From: Phycisphaerales bacterium Planc_01
GTDB lineage: Bacteria; Planctomycetota; Phycisphaerae; Sedimentisphaerales; Anaerobacaceae
Assembly: GCA_001603075.1 (NCBI GenBank)
Contig: LVBB01000041.1
Coordinates: forward strand, 62,001-126,000
Direction: 5' to 3'
Length of the DNA stretch: 64,000 bases
Shown here: piece after piece, positions 36,295 to 45,971 of the stretch
Layout: each line of letters opens with the position of its first letter
Numbering within the stretch: position 1 is the first letter of the stretch
Notes under the pieces: model-generated
What the model saw: the letters and a program-made list of their open reading frames with translations, nothing else
Told to the model about the DNA's origin: nothing
Database searches by the model: none
Translations under genes and position numbers: made by a program

Positions 36295-37026
36295 TTACCA
36301 GCCCTTCTTTGCGAAGAGCACGGGGATGGTCTGAAGGAGGATGTAGAGATTCAGCAGGAAGGAGCGATTCTGAATGTAGATGTAATCGTAGCGGACCTTG
36401 TGGGCCGGCTTGAGATCGTAGAAGCTGCGGACCTGGGCCAGGCCCGTCAGGCCCGGCTTGACGACCAGCCGCACGCCCTGGAGGGCCTTGTGCCGCTGGA
36501 CGAAGAACGGCCGCTCGGGCCGGGGCCCGACCAGACTCATATCGCCGCGAAGGATGTTGTACAGTTGGGGCAGCTCGTCCAGCCGCGTCCGGCGGAGGAT
36601 GCGGCCGACCGACGTGACCCGGCTGTCATCCTTTGAAGCCAGGACCGGTCCGACGTGCTCCTCGGCGTTGTCGACCATCGTGCGGAACTTGTACAGATCG
36701 AACAGACGCCCGGCCTTGCCGACCCGCTGCTGACGGTAGAGAACCGGACCGCGCGAGTTGAGCTTGATCGCCGCCGCCGCGACGACCATAAACGGCAGGG
36801 TAAAAGCCAGGATGAACAGCGAGCCGACGATGTCGAGAAGCCGGATCAGGGCCTCCACCGTCTTCGGCGGCTCGGCAACCGAGAAGGTCGCGGCCCCGAA
36901 ATGCGCCACCGGGTCGTGCAGGCGCACCGCCGCGACGGAGGGGCGAAACCGAACCACATCGGCCTGCGCCGGCCCATATTCGGCCACCGCCCGACCCGCC
37001 TCACCAAGACGCACTCGCTGCTCCAT
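36295..37026 (-). CDS. Undecaprenyl-phosphate sugar phosphotransferase (initiating transferase)
   Basis: This 243-residue protein of the bacterial sugar transferase family transfers a sugar-1-phosphate to the lipid carrier, the first step of the repeat unit. One membrane helix (about 68-90, LDIVGSLFILAFTLPFMVV) is followed by the catalytic domain: NSRGPVLYRQQRVGK, LYKFRTMV, LRRTRLDELPQLYNILRGDM, SLVGPRPERP and KPGLTGLAQV. It is the short form without the extra helices of WbaP/WcaJ. The ATG at 37026 was preferred, and a GTG at 37080 is possible. It is the last gene of the polysaccharide locus. Confidence 0.9.
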   Translation of the reverse strand: MEQRVRLGEAGRAVAEYGPAQADVVRFRPSVAAVRLHDPVAHFGAATFSVAEPPKTVEALIRLLDIVGSLFILAFTLPFMVVAAAAIKLNSRGPVLYRQQRVGKAGRLFDLYKFRTMVDNAEEHVGPVLASKDDSRVTSVGRILRRTRLDELPQLYNILRGDMSLVGPRPERPFFVQRHKALQGVRLVVKPGLTGLAQVRSFYDLKPAHKVRYDYIYIQNRSFLLNLYILLQTIPVLFAKKGW

Positions 37027-37132
37027 TGTACCCCGCTCTGCCTTTACAGAAACCCGGCCGCCGGCGAACCCGCACGGCACACAGATCAGTATGGATTATA
37101 GGGTTTACATCGGCCAGAGCAACCCCGAAGCA

Positions 37133-37921
37133 TTAGCCCAATCGCCCGCCCGAGCCGAGAACCTCCCCCTCCCGAGGCCGCCGGGCCAACTGCCCCAGCC
37201 GGGCCAACGGCCGCCGTACGAACAGCCCCGCCGAAGGCCGCAACCCGTTGGCCGCAAAGGCATGCAGAATCTCCCGATTGCCACGCAGCATGCCCCGGAT
37301 CGTATTGGCCCGCCCGCCGACCCGCATCCGCACCAGCGGCCGCTGGAGATACCCCGTGCGAATCCGGTTCTTCTCCATCAGACGCAGCATCAGCTCGAAA
37401 TCCCCGGCGATCCGGTACTGCGGATCGTAATAGCCGAGCCGCTCGAACAACTCCCTGCGACAGAAAAACGTCGGATGCGGCGGCACCCAACCGACGCGGA
37501 AGGCTCCGGGCAGGTACGGCCCCGCTTTCCAGTAGCGGACCACCTTCTCGCCATCGTCCCGGCGAACGTAGAGCAGATCGCCGTAGACGGCATCCAGCCC
37601 CTGCGATTGGATCGCGTCGGCCACCTCGCAGAGGACCTGGTCGTCGGCGTAGACATCGTCGGCGTTGAGGCACCCGACGATCTCGCCGGTGGCCATCCGC
37701 AGACCCTTGTTCATCGCATCGTAGATGCCCTCATCCGGCTCCGAGATGAACTTCGCAATCTGCCCGTTGTACCCGGCCACGAGTTCCGCCGTCCCATCCG
37801 TCGAGCCCCCATCGACGATCACGTGCTCGGCATCCACACCCGCCTGGCCGAGAACGCTCCGCACCGTATCGCCCAGCGTCTCGACGCTGTTGTAGCAGAC
37901 CGTGACAATCGAGATTCGCAT
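37133..37921 (-). CDS. Family 2 glycosyltransferase
   Basis: This 262-residue GT-A fold protein begins MRISIVTVCYNSVETLGDTV. It has VDGGSTDGT, the metal-binding region CLNADDVYADDQ (a DxD-like DD) and IAGDFELMLRL further on. It resembles WcaE/colanic-type GT2 enzymes that start from an undecaprenyl-linked sugar. Donor and acceptor are unknown. It lies 8 bases after the pyruvyl-transferase-like gene. Confidence 0.88.
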   Translation of the reverse strand: MRISIVTVCYNSVETLGDTVRSVLGQAGVDAEHVIVDGGSTDGTAELVAGYNGQIAKFISEPDEGIYDAMNKGLRMATGEIVGCLNADDVYADDQVLCEVADAIQSQGLDAVYGDLLYVRRDDGEKVVRYWKAGPYLPGAFRVGWVPPHPTFFCRRELFERLGYYDPQYRIAGDFELMLRLMEKNRIRTGYLQRPLVRMRVGGRANTIRGMLRGNREILHAFAANGLRPSAGLFVRRPLARLGQLARRPREGEVLGSGGRLG

Positions 37922-37929
37922 CGGTCCCC

Positions 37930-39033
37930 CTATTCTATCACGGATGAGAGAAACGCGATTTCCTCGTTCCGCATCTGATCGAGTCTTGGCAGATCCAGCG
38001 TGGTTGGCCCCTTGAAGATGTCTGTCGCCCCAACGCGTTCGATAATCCGCGCGCGTGGGCTCTTCGAGAACAGCATCGCCGTACCGCCATACGCCATCGT
38101 CACCACACACGCATGGATGCGGTCGCTCAACGTCATGGCGGCGTTGGCATACAGGGCGAAGTAACCGTACGGGACATCCATCGCGAAGGCGCCGGGTCCG
38201 TAATAGAGTTTGCGATGGCACAGAGGGTTCGTCTGATGATCGGTTCGAAGGAGCAGGTATTGGCCAAGTCGCTCCTGCCTAGCCTTCTTGAGACCCAAGC
38301 CTCCGGCGAGATAGCCATAGTACTTGCCGAGACAATCGCTGAGGAACCGCTTGCCGCCAGGGAACCGGATATCGAGAACGGACGAATCGAACGGGACGCG
38401 GCAGGAATGGTAGCCCGGCCGCCCGGCCGCCATCGCAGAGCCGTTGGGCGAGGCGAGTTCGCAGATCGGCTCCGGTCCCTTGTCGAAGTTGAGCACAATG
38501 AAGGGCGGATAGTCCAGATCGAGCGCCGGATACGCCAGCGGCAGGAAGTAGGCGTTGTCGATCCCGTCGTAGGCGTGCTCGGCGAGGTCTTTGAAGTTCT
38601 CATACGTCGCCGAATCGCGAGAAACGAGCACGTGCGGCCGATACTCCCCAAGGAAGTCCCGACAAAGCGACGTCTCTCGCTCGCTGTAGTCGAACTGGCC
38701 CACACCCAGCAGAACGATGCGCGTGCCCCGCTTCTTGAGCGTCTCGAAGGATCGCCGCCACAGGACTGGGAAGCTATAGGTCAGCAGACTGCCGCTGAGC
38801 ACGAGATACGCTGCGTCAATATGATCGAGCAGATGCGCGCTATGCCTCGGCTCGGTCTTGCGTCCATATCGCCAGTATCCAGCCTGATCCGTCAGCAGGT
38901 GGACCGGCCGGCCCCCCGCCGCCTGTGAGACAATGTAGCGAGCGCCCAACTGAAAGAACGCATTGCCGATATTCGTGGACCAGGTCCCGGCCGTTACGAC
39001 AACCGGACGCATGGCGATTCTCTGGGCCGTCAC
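37930..39033 (-). CDS. Polysaccharide pyruvyl transferase-like protein
   Basis: This 367-residue protein resembles the CsaB/WcaK polysaccharide pyruvyl transferase family, which adds pyruvyl ketals to sugars. It opens VVVTAGTWSTNIGNAFFQLG and ends with the diagnostic block ALYANAAMTLSDRIHACVVT followed by MAYGG. Similarity in the middle is weak, so another GT-B-type role is possible. The start is GTG at 39033. AAGGGAG lies 6 bases upstream and the codon overlaps the preceding stop. Confidence 0.68.
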   Translation of the reverse strand: MTAQRIAMRPVVVTAGTWSTNIGNAFFQLGARYIVSQAAGGRPVHLLTDQAGYWRYGRKTEPRHSAHLLDHIDAAYLVLSGSLLTYSFPVLWRRSFETLKKRGTRIVLLGVGQFDYSERETSLCRDFLGEYRPHVLVSRDSATYENFKDLAEHAYDGIDNAYFLPLAYPALDLDYPPFIVLNFDKGPEPICELASPNGSAMAAGRPGYHSCRVPFDSSVLDIRFPGGKRFLSDCLGKYYGYLAGGLGLKKARQERLGQYLLLRTDHQTNPLCHRKLYYGPGAFAMDVPYGYFALYANAAMTLSDRIHACVVTMAYGGTAMLFSKSPRARIIERVGATDIFKGPTTLDLPRLDQMRNEEIAFLSSVIE

Positions 39034-40208
39034 GCATTCTCCCTTGAATCCGGATCGTGGTTCGCTATGGCTTGCTGCAACTGTTCGATCGTCCGCTGGC
39101 AGCAAAGGTCCCAGGTGAACTTCCCCGCCCGGGCCAGGGCATCGCATCGGATCTCCTCGCGCGGTTCAGCGGGAAGGGCCAGAGCGTCGCGGATGTGTTG
39201 CGCCAGTTGCTCGGCGGCGCCGGCGCGATAGTAGCGGGCCGCCTCGCCAAAGATCTCCGGCATGGGAGGATTGTCCGTCGAGATACACACACAGCCGTGG
39301 GCCATGGCCTCCAGGGCAATATTGGGGCAGGCCTCGACGCGGCTGGTCATCACGAACGCCACGCAGTTGCGATAGCACCACGCCATCTCGCCGCGACTCA
39401 GCACGCCCACAAAACGAATATGCGGCGTCAGGCCCTTACCCTCAACCATGCCAACCAGCTTGCGGTAGTACCGCTTCATCCCCTGCCCGACCTTGCCCGC
39501 AATGACCAGCGGCGGCAGGTCCGAACCAGTGCGCAGATGCCCCCACGCCTCGATCAGGTCCTCCAGGCCGCGATAGGGGTAGATCAGACCGGCCGTGAAG
39601 ACGAAACGGCCTTTCCACTCGCGCGAAACCGCGACCGGCTGCTGCATGTCGCGCTCATCGACTGGATCGATGCCGTGATAAACCACCCCGATCCTGCTCG
39701 GGTCCAGGCCGAGGGCATCGGTGAGATAGTCCCGTACGAACTGAGAGATGGCGATGACACGATCCGAACGGTGTACAGCACTTCGCATCTGCCGCAGACG
39801 GCCCCAGTTCCGAACCCGCTCGACCGGATAGGCTGTGAGGCCAGGTGCCGCCGGCATCATGTTGCGAACCATGCTGACCACGGGAGTGCCATTCCATGCG
39901 AAATGGCGTGTCGTGGGAACAAAAAGAACATCGGGCGAGAACTGCTCCATCGCCTTCCGGGCCTCTGGCCCCACTTCCCGCCCCCTGGCTGCCAGAGTGC
40001 AGCGCAAGGGCACCCACTGAACAGACGGAGAACGCTGTCGCCACTCGTCGATCTCGACGGTCTGCGGCACGCCCACCAAGAGCGCCTCGACCTCTGGATG
40101 GCCCGCCAGCCGAGGCACCAGCCGCGACAGATACGTCCTGTACCCCCCGCTCATCCCCCCCGCCGTAATGTTCATCATGCAAATCCGCACGGAATCACGG
40201 TCTCCCAT
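39030..40208 (-). CDS. Family 4 glycosyltransferase
   Basis: This 392-residue GT-B retaining transferase starts with CMMNITAGGMSGGYRTYLSR. The nucleotide-sugar site contains FVFTAGLIYPYRGLEDLIEA, IRFVGVLSRGEM and FVMTSRVEACPNIALEAMAHG, with the E-x7-E family motif. It acts in assembly of the repeat unit on the cytoplasmic face. Its stop overlaps the next start by 4 bases. Confidence 0.88.
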   Translation of the reverse strand: MGDRDSVRICMMNITAGGMSGGYRTYLSRLVPRLAGHPEVEALLVGVPQTVEIDEWRQRSPSVQWVPLRCTLAARGREVGPEARKAMEQFSPDVLFVPTTRHFAWNGTPVVSMVRNMMPAAPGLTAYPVERVRNWGRLRQMRSAVHRSDRVIAISQFVRDYLTDALGLDPSRIGVVYHGIDPVDERDMQQPVAVSREWKGRFVFTAGLIYPYRGLEDLIEAWGHLRTGSDLPPLVIAGKVGQGMKRYYRKLVGMVEGKGLTPHIRFVGVLSRGEMAWCYRNCVAFVMTSRVEACPNIALEAMAHGCVCISTDNPPMPEIFGEAARYYRAGAAEQLAQHIRDALALPAEPREEIRCDALARAGKFTWDLCCQRTIEQLQQAIANHDPDSRENA

Positions 40209-40217
40209 GAAGCCCGC

Positions 40218-41216
40218 TCATGCATCACGGACGACGAGCCATTCCTGAGCAAGATCGGCAGCCAAGGCCGTTGAGAACCGGCGGCGACGGATGATGCGGG
40301 GAATGTCATCCAATGAGTCGAGAGCGTCCAGCAAACGCCAGGCGGCAAGGATCTTGTTCGTCGTGGAAAGATACTGTTCCTTAAGTCGCTCTCGATCGTG
40401 CCTTCGCCTGAATAGGCCATGCTCCTCAGCCTTAATCCCAAGCCATTCGATGAATCGATTCCACTCCTCGTCGCTCTCGGCAGAAGGGTCGGAAGCGCCC
40501 TGCACTCGCAAGAAATGGCAGGTGCGTGCGGCCAGACCATATAGAGCCTGCATCTTCCCGCTGTCGTCATTGGAGATACCGTCGCTGTGCTTGCGAATCT
40601 TCACGAGCGGTTCCGGCAACGCTGCGATTTCACCGGCCAGGGAGAGGCGAAACCACAAGTCCGCGTCCTGCGACCGCAGGAACCTTAGATTGAATCCTCC
40701 AAGACGCTCGACCGTTGCCTTGTGATACAGGCAGGAGGAGTGCGGGGCGAAGCGCCCGGTTCGCATGATCTGGCGCAGATACTTCTTCGTTCTCGCTGGA
40801 TAGCGATATGTGCGCTGTATCTTGCCGGCACCATTGATCTCAACAAAGCCCGTTCCCAGCAGGACGGTCGAAGGATGAGACGCGACATACGCCACCTGCT
40901 TCGCCAGACGATCCGGCATGGCAATGTCATCGGCATCCTGCCGAGCGATCCACTCACCCCGCGCTATTCGCATGCCCGTGTTGAGGGAATCCGCCAGACC
41001 TGTGTTCTCCTTGTCGACCAGAACAATGCGCTCATCCTTCGCTGCATACTCTTGCGATATCTTCGCCGTATCATCGGTCGAGCCATCATTGACCACGATG
41101 AACTCATAGTCTCGATACGTCTGCGTCAGAACGCTCTCCATCGCTTCACGCAAGTACCGAGAGGCGTTGTAGCACGACATCAACACTGTCACCTTAGGGC
41201 ATTGAGTGTTTGGCAT
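40218..41216 (-). CDS. Family 2 glycosyltransferase
   Basis: This 332-residue GT-A protein begins VTVLMSCYNASRYLREAMES. It has VVNDGSTDDTA, ARGEWIARQDADDIAMPDR (DxD-type metal site) and FLRSQDADLWFRLSL. The C-terminal half is helical. It overlaps the asparagine-synthase-like gene by 28 bases. Confidence 0.9.
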   Translation of the reverse strand: MPNTQCPKVTVLMSCYNASRYLREAMESVLTQTYRDYEFIVVNDGSTDDTAKISQEYAAKDERIVLVDKENTGLADSLNTGMRIARGEWIARQDADDIAMPDRLAKQVAYVASHPSTVLLGTGFVEINGAGKIQRTYRYPARTKKYLRQIMRTGRFAPHSSCLYHKATVERLGGFNLRFLRSQDADLWFRLSLAGEIAALPEPLVKIRKHSDGISNDDSGKMQALYGLAARTCHFLRVQGASDPSAESDEEWNRFIEWLGIKAEEHGLFRRRHDRERLKEQYLSTTNKILAAWRLLDALDSLDDIPRIIRRRRFSTALAADLAQEWLVVRDA

Positions 41217-42868
41217 TCAGATTCCCAACGGCAGGTTCGAAAGTCGCGGTGGTCTTCAAGCAGATTTCGCTTTGTTAGATGGCTCGAGAGGATTCGGAAC
41301 TGTGCCGTGAGTTCATTCCTATTACATGCACTGATCCGGCCCAACGGCATGAGGTCCACACCCGTAAACGAACTCATCTCACATAGCGCCGTCATGAAAT
41401 CCCTTCGCAACACACCGAACAGGACCTGGCGATGACGCTCATAGCTTTTGGGGCAGGGCAGGACAAGGTGACTCTGCGTCGCGACGAATGACGCAAACGA
41501 CGCCACACTGACAATACGGCTCGCAGCAGCCTCGATCCATCCCAGAAGCGCATGTTTGGGATAGATCTGAGACGGGGTCCCGATGTTGAATTGTTCTGGA
41601 AACAGTTCTGTGCATGCCTTGCGGAATAGATACCGTTCTTGCCGGTATCGATATGGCAGTGCATTGAAGAATGCGGCGTATTCTCTTCGAGCGAAAGGGC
41701 GCATGAAGCAACCGAATTCTTCACAGACAGAAAACACATTGGCGATCAACGAGAACTGTCGCTCAACATTGTGCACATATTCATCGAAGTGACATGGCAA
41801 ATTCACGCGACAACACTCCTCCATAATCAAGCGTAGGTCGGCCATGATCTCTTGCCGGTCTGATTCGGGCAGCATCGGCCAGATGAACTTGCGCTGCATA
41901 TGGTCGCGAACGAAATGATCCAATGCTGCATCTTTGGCCATGCCGTATTGCTGCGCTACTGCCCGCTGAGAAGCGCCAGCATACTCTCCACCGAGATAGC
42001 CATGAAGGATCACATCCGCTTCAATTTGGTTCTCCTTGAGACAGGCGTACAGATGGCAATGCCGGTGACTGCTGAGGCCGCCAGTTAGAAGGGTAACCTC
42101 GTTGCCGTAGGTCTTGTAGAATTCATTCCGAAGGGGAAGACTCTCAAGCTCTATTCCAAGAGATTTGGCAACGCGATGGGCGACGAACCTCTCGGTGCTC
42201 TCCACCGGGCCGAACACGGCAGCCCTGAACTCCACCCCATGTTTCTTCAGAAGGCAAGCCAGCAGGCGCGAGTCCAAGCCACCGCTGAGCGGCAGAAACA
42301 TGGACCCCGCATTCTGCAACTCAGTGGTAGGAAGCAGTCCTGTAAGAGTGTCTTTAGCATCCTTCAGAAAACCTCTTTCGTCTCGGTTGTTTCGCCCTGT
42401 GTGAAAGGGAAGGATGAAAGCGTCTTCTATCTGGTGCCGATCAGCCAAAAGGTCAAATCGATACCGCTTGCCCGGCAGCATTTTGCAGATGTTTCTGAAC
42501 AATGTTCGCTCGCGCAGTGGGTGGTCAAGCAGAAGCATCTCAAAGAAGGCGATCCGGTCGAATTCCAGGTCGATGTGTCTCTGATGAAGATGCGAATGGA
42601 GTTCCTTGAGCGAACTGGACAGGAGAATACTCCTTTGACCCAAGTGATAGAACAAGGGATATTCACCAAACCAGGAAGTATGAACCACAACCTCTGCTCG
42701 GGGAGCGTTGGCATAGATTCGTTGCTGATCCGCATGCGCCTCAGATCGGCCGTGGGACAATAGATACTCAGATCCTCGGTAGGGCCTGAGGGTAATACTG
42801 CCGCTGGAGGAAGCAGGTACTTCCACACCATTCAATCGGAGTTGGCCGCCAGAGAAATCAAGCAGCAT
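41189..42868 (-). CDS. Asparagine-synthase-like protein in the polysaccharide locus
   Basis: This 559-residue protein has the two-domain plan of class II asparagine synthetase. The N-terminal Ntn-like domain (about 1-170) lacks the catalytic Cys at position 2, so glutamine hydrolysis is unlikely. The C-terminal synthetase domain has the ATP pyrophosphatase loop LPLSGGLDSRLLACLL. Relatives in O-antigen and lasso-peptide loci activate carboxyl groups. Here it may amidate a uronic acid or add an amino acid. This is inferred from context. It overlaps both neighbours, consistent with an operon gene. Confidence 0.75.
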   Translation of the reverse strand: MLLDFSGGQLRLNGVEVPASSSGSITLRPYRGSEYLLSHGRSEAHADQQRIYANAPRAEVVVHTSWFGEYPLFYHLGQRSILLSSSLKELHSHLHQRHIDLEFDRIAFFEMLLLDHPLRERTLFRNICKMLPGKRYRFDLLADRHQIEDAFILPFHTGRNNRDERGFLKDAKDTLTGLLPTTELQNAGSMFLPLSGGLDSRLLACLLKKHGVEFRAAVFGPVESTERFVAHRVAKSLGIELESLPLRNEFYKTYGNEVTLLTGGLSSHRHCHLYACLKENQIEADVILHGYLGGEYAGASQRAVAQQYGMAKDAALDHFVRDHMQRKFIWPMLPESDRQEIMADLRLIMEECCRVNLPCHFDEYVHNVERQFSLIANVFSVCEEFGCFMRPFARREYAAFFNALPYRYRQERYLFRKACTELFPEQFNIGTPSQIYPKHALLGWIEAAASRIVSVASFASFVATQSHLVLPCPKSYERHRQVLFGVLRRDFMTALCEMSSFTGVDLMPLGRISACNRNELTAQFRILSSHLTKRNLLEDHRDFRTCRWESECQTLNALR

Positions 42869-43781
42869 CGTGGTCCCTTCCTGTCGGCCCGACAGGTATC
42901 TGCATCCAACCTGAAGGAAGCAGGCCCTCGAAACCCCAAGCCGTCATCCCAGTAACCTGCATGACCGGCGCAATGACGGTCTTTTGATCGTATTGGGCCA
43001 GCCATGCCCCCCACCAACTGAAGGTGCTGTTGGCGATGATGAAGTGTCTGCACTGGGTCATCAACCACAGATCGGCGTAGGCATTGTCATCGCCCTTGTT
43101 GTGACTGACGCAGGTAGCCTCGCCTTCGGGAAGATTGAGCGCCCGTATCGCGGCCTCCGGATCGTCGGAAAAAACGAAGAAATGGGGATCATCGAGCCGG
43201 CGCTCGATTTTGTCCACAGCCCGCCGATAGTAATCCAGCGAGGCGTTATGGGTGGTATTCTCGCCACCCGGACGATCGAACCACCGTACGTGGACGGCGA
43301 CCGCGTTGCACTCGCGAATCCGCCGGGCCATATCCAGAGTGAGCCGGTCGGCGGGCGGTACAATCTCCAGGTCCTCCCGAACGGTCGCCTCGACGTCCTT
43401 GAAGTAGCCCTCACTCTGCCAGAGGCCGTCCAGATGGACGGTTCCTCTTACCTTATACGTAAGCAGTCGCTCATCGAAATTGATTCCCTCCTGCTCCACG
43501 TAGCGACGGCAATGGAATGGCCTTCGCTTCGCCAGGCACTTGGCCAGCCCCCGCCGGTACCGCTCGAAGGGCTCCATGCGTTCCCACGCTGTCGCCTTGC
43601 GCGCTGGGATTCGAAAGCGGTCGAGACAATAGCGACGCCGATATCTTCTGTCGCGAATGAAGCCTGTGACATCGTCGATCACCAGCTCGGCATCATTGAC
43701 CAGCGCCAGGCGACGGGCGGCGGCATAGCAGAAAAGCTGATTGCCCAGACCGCCTTTGATACGAACGACCACTGCTTGCAT
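42858..43781 (-). CDS. Family 11 glycosyltransferase (alpha-1,2-fucosyltransferase type)
   Basis: This 307-residue protein has the GT11 signatures: VVRIKGGLGNQLFCYAAARR at the N-terminus, AVAVHVRWFDRPG (the HxRxxD motif I region) and IIANSTFSWWGAWLAQ near the C-terminus. GT11 enzymes transfer fucose, or sometimes galactose, in alpha-1,2 linkage. GDP-fucose synthesis genes (gmd, fcl) are not in the window. Confidence 0.88.
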   Translation of the reverse strand: MQAVVVRIKGGLGNQLFCYAAARRLALVNDAELVIDDVTGFIRDRRYRRRYCLDRFRIPARKATAWERMEPFERYRRGLAKCLAKRRPFHCRRYVEQEGINFDERLLTYKVRGTVHLDGLWQSEGYFKDVEATVREDLEIVPPADRLTLDMARRIRECNAVAVHVRWFDRPGGENTTHNASLDYYRRAVDKIERRLDDPHFFVFSDDPEAAIRALNLPEGEATCVSHNKGDDNAYADLWLMTQCRHFIIANSTFSWWGAWLAQYDQKTVIAPVMQVTGMTAWGFEGLLPSGWMQIPVGPTGRDHDAA

Positions 43782-43799
43782 GAAGAACCGTTCTTGACC

Positions 43800-45272
43800 T
43801 CATAGATTGGCATCGGTCGGACAGCGATTTGGTGGCGCGGATAACATATCGTCCCACGGAAGGCCGGGCATAGGAGCAGAGAGAGCAGTAGAATCGATCA
43901 CATGTATGGCACGGTGAGCCGTCCTTCTAAAGAGCACTTTCAGAAGGAGTACGCAGACTATGAGCTGGATAGACCGAAGTGCTATTCCCGTAAAAGCCAT
44001 CCAGCTTGAGACAAAGAGCATGTACATGATAACCGCAGGATAGAGAAACATCAGTGGACTTCGATTCTGCGAACAGTATCGGTACATGATTCCGAAGAAC
44101 ATGCCAAACACTGGCATGACAAACACAACTCCGCACCAGCCAAAATTCGCAAAAGCTTCTCCTGGAATTGTCACCGCTGCCTGGGTCGAGTGGGACCAGC
44201 CCATGCCGCGTGTGATATCGTCAATACCATACCATTCGGGTTTTGTTGTGTACAAAGAACGAGGGACAGGAAATAGCAGCATGTCTATATATGTCTTACC
44301 CCAGAGGTATCGTACGTGCTCGCCGTAGTTTTTCACAATATAGGAGATACCCCGGAGACCAGAACCTTGGTTGATGACTTTGAGTATATATGATTCACTG
44401 TCTCCTTGGCTTCCCCAGGCTCGGGCTTCGAAGTCTCGACGTATCGCACCGTAAAGGAGGAAAAGTACCATACTCAATACTGCCCATTGCGTGGCCTTGC
44501 GTTTCGCGGCCTTAACACTGACGCCATCCAACATACTGAGTCGCATGAACTCGACAAACGCGAGAGCCAGAATCAGCAATAAGATTGAACCCCGAAAAAA
44601 GGTGGTGCATGCTATTGCTAGCGCAACGAGCGGGAATAACAGGCCCAGAACAAGCGGCCGCTTCAGATAGTGCCTGTAATAAAAGCCCACTAGAACTACC
44701 AGGTTGAAACCTGCTCTGGAAGGAAAACGAGAGAGTATACGAATCCAAAGCGGCTGAACGCTCTCTATCAATTTACCATCCCAGCGATGTTTGATTTTGT
44801 GTGCAAACCAGTCTGCCGCCGAACCATACTCACTTATGGTCGCCCACAGTTCAAGTAACGTCACCCCCAATAGCAGGAATAACAGGACCCAGAAGACTCT
44901 GGATTTCAGAACCCAGCGAGCGCTGTGATCTATCTTTGCTGCGCGCACATTGAGCACACTGAAACTGACTACAAAAAGCAAATAGCCAAGAAGATACACT
45001 CCAAGCCCAGAAACCAAATCTCCGTAGAGAAGTGGCTCAGAGGGACTTCTTGCAGAGCGAATTCCCCAAAGCGCCCACAGCACTGCCGGTATGACGGTAT
45101 CCACAAAAGCCAAGCCGAATAGGAGAACCAATGGGTGAAAACACCAGAAGGGCCCTCTGCTGCAGACGTATATCACCATCGCACACAGCAGTGCACCTTG
45201 AAAAGCGAGAACGAGTAACCAAGCCCAGTGAAACATACAAAGCGATGTGCACAAGAGATACCGATAGATCAT
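43800..45272 (-). CDS. O-antigen polymerase-like membrane protein (Wzy type)
   Basis: This 490-residue integral membrane protein has about ten or more hydrophobic helices, for example HWAWLLVLAFQGALLCAMVI, VFWVLLFLLLGVTLLELWA and WAVLSMVLFLLYGAI. A large polar loop (about 300-380, KVINQGSGLRGISYIVKNYG) lies before the last helices. This fits the oligosaccharide repeat-unit polymerase family, which is low in sequence conservation. Codon and base use are visibly more AT-rich than in neighbours, typical of wzy genes. Its stop lies just before the GT11 start. Confidence 0.8.
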   Translation of the reverse strand: MIYRYLLCTSLCMFHWAWLLVLAFQGALLCAMVIYVCSRGPFWCFHPLVLLFGLAFVDTVIPAVLWALWGIRSARSPSEPLLYGDLVSGLGVYLLGYLLFVVSFSVLNVRAAKIDHSARWVLKSRVFWVLLFLLLGVTLLELWATISEYGSAADWFAHKIKHRWDGKLIESVQPLWIRILSRFPSRAGFNLVVLVGFYYRHYLKRPLVLGLLFPLVALAIACTTFFRGSILLLILALAFVEFMRLSMLDGVSVKAAKRKATQWAVLSMVLFLLYGAIRRDFEARAWGSQGDSESYILKVINQGSGLRGISYIVKNYGEHVRYLWGKTYIDMLLFPVPRSLYTTKPEWYGIDDITRGMGWSHSTQAAVTIPGEAFANFGWCGVVFVMPVFGMFFGIMYRYCSQNRSPLMFLYPAVIMYMLFVSSWMAFTGIALRSIQLIVCVLLLKVLFRRTAHRAIHVIDSTALSAPMPGLPWDDMLSAPPNRCPTDANL

Positions 45273-45967
45273 GATCGGACGGCTACCACGTGGTATCCTA
45301 TCGTAGCCATCTTTTCCAACGTGAGATCATCAAGGGCCTTGGCTACGACAGGCAACAGCAGGCGACAGAAAGGTAGTGTGACGGCCCACAGAAGGAGGAG
45401 CAGTGGCCATCGCCAACCGGTGCGCCACGTACGTCGCGGATCAATCAGGGTGTGGAAGCGCTGGGCCTCCTGTCCGAAGAGACTGAAGAACCCTCGATTG
45501 CGTTCGATACTGACAACCTCGAATCCGGCTTCGGGCAGGAACTTGCGATACCAGTGAGGTGTATATCCACCGTAGAAGTGGAAGGGCTCCTGGTGAAGAA
45601 AGGCCCCGAGCGGCGCCGTCATAATAAGCCGGCCGCCCGGCCTCACGATGCGTGCCATCTCCTGAACCGCCCGGATCGGCTCCGGAACGTGCTCGAGCAC
45701 CTCCGTGCAGAGGATGATATCGAACGAGCCGTCCGGAACGGGAATGGCGGTAATATCTGACTCATAGTCGAGTGCCGTGTAGTATCCAACGGTGCCCGGT
45801 TCCTGGGCGAAATCCTGGGTCTTGTAGTCACAATGCGAGAAAAGATCGCGGTAGCGTCCCTTGCCCGCACCCACATCCAGGACGCTGGCACCGGCGGGCA
45901 CAGCCGCCGCTTGGATCGCCACCCATCGATCGCGCTCGCGCTGATTGAAGCCGACAGAGAAGTCCAT
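45269..45967 (-). CDS. Class I SAM-dependent methyltransferase
   Basis: This 232-residue protein has the SAM-binding motif VLDVGAGKGRYRDLF, then DSTFDI-like motif II (DGSFDIILCTEVLEHVPEPI) and PGGRLIMTAPLG. A C-terminal hydrophobic stretch (WPLLLLLWAVTLPFCRLLLP) suggests membrane association. It may methylate a sugar or the lipid carrier intermediate. ATG at 45967 is chosen because AAGGAGGG lies 8 bases upstream. Confidence 0.85.
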   Translation of the reverse strand: MDFSVGFNQRERDRWVAIQAAAVPAGASVLDVGAGKGRYRDLFSHCDYKTQDFAQEPGTVGYYTALDYESDITAIPVPDGSFDIILCTEVLEHVPEPIRAVQEMARIVRPGGRLIMTAPLGAFLHQEPFHFYGGYTPHWYRKFLPEAGFEVVSIERNRGFFSLFGQEAQRFHTLIDPRRTWRTGWRWPLLLLLWAVTLPFCRLLLPVVAKALDDLTLEKMATIGYHVVAVRS

Positions 45968-45971
45968 CCGG

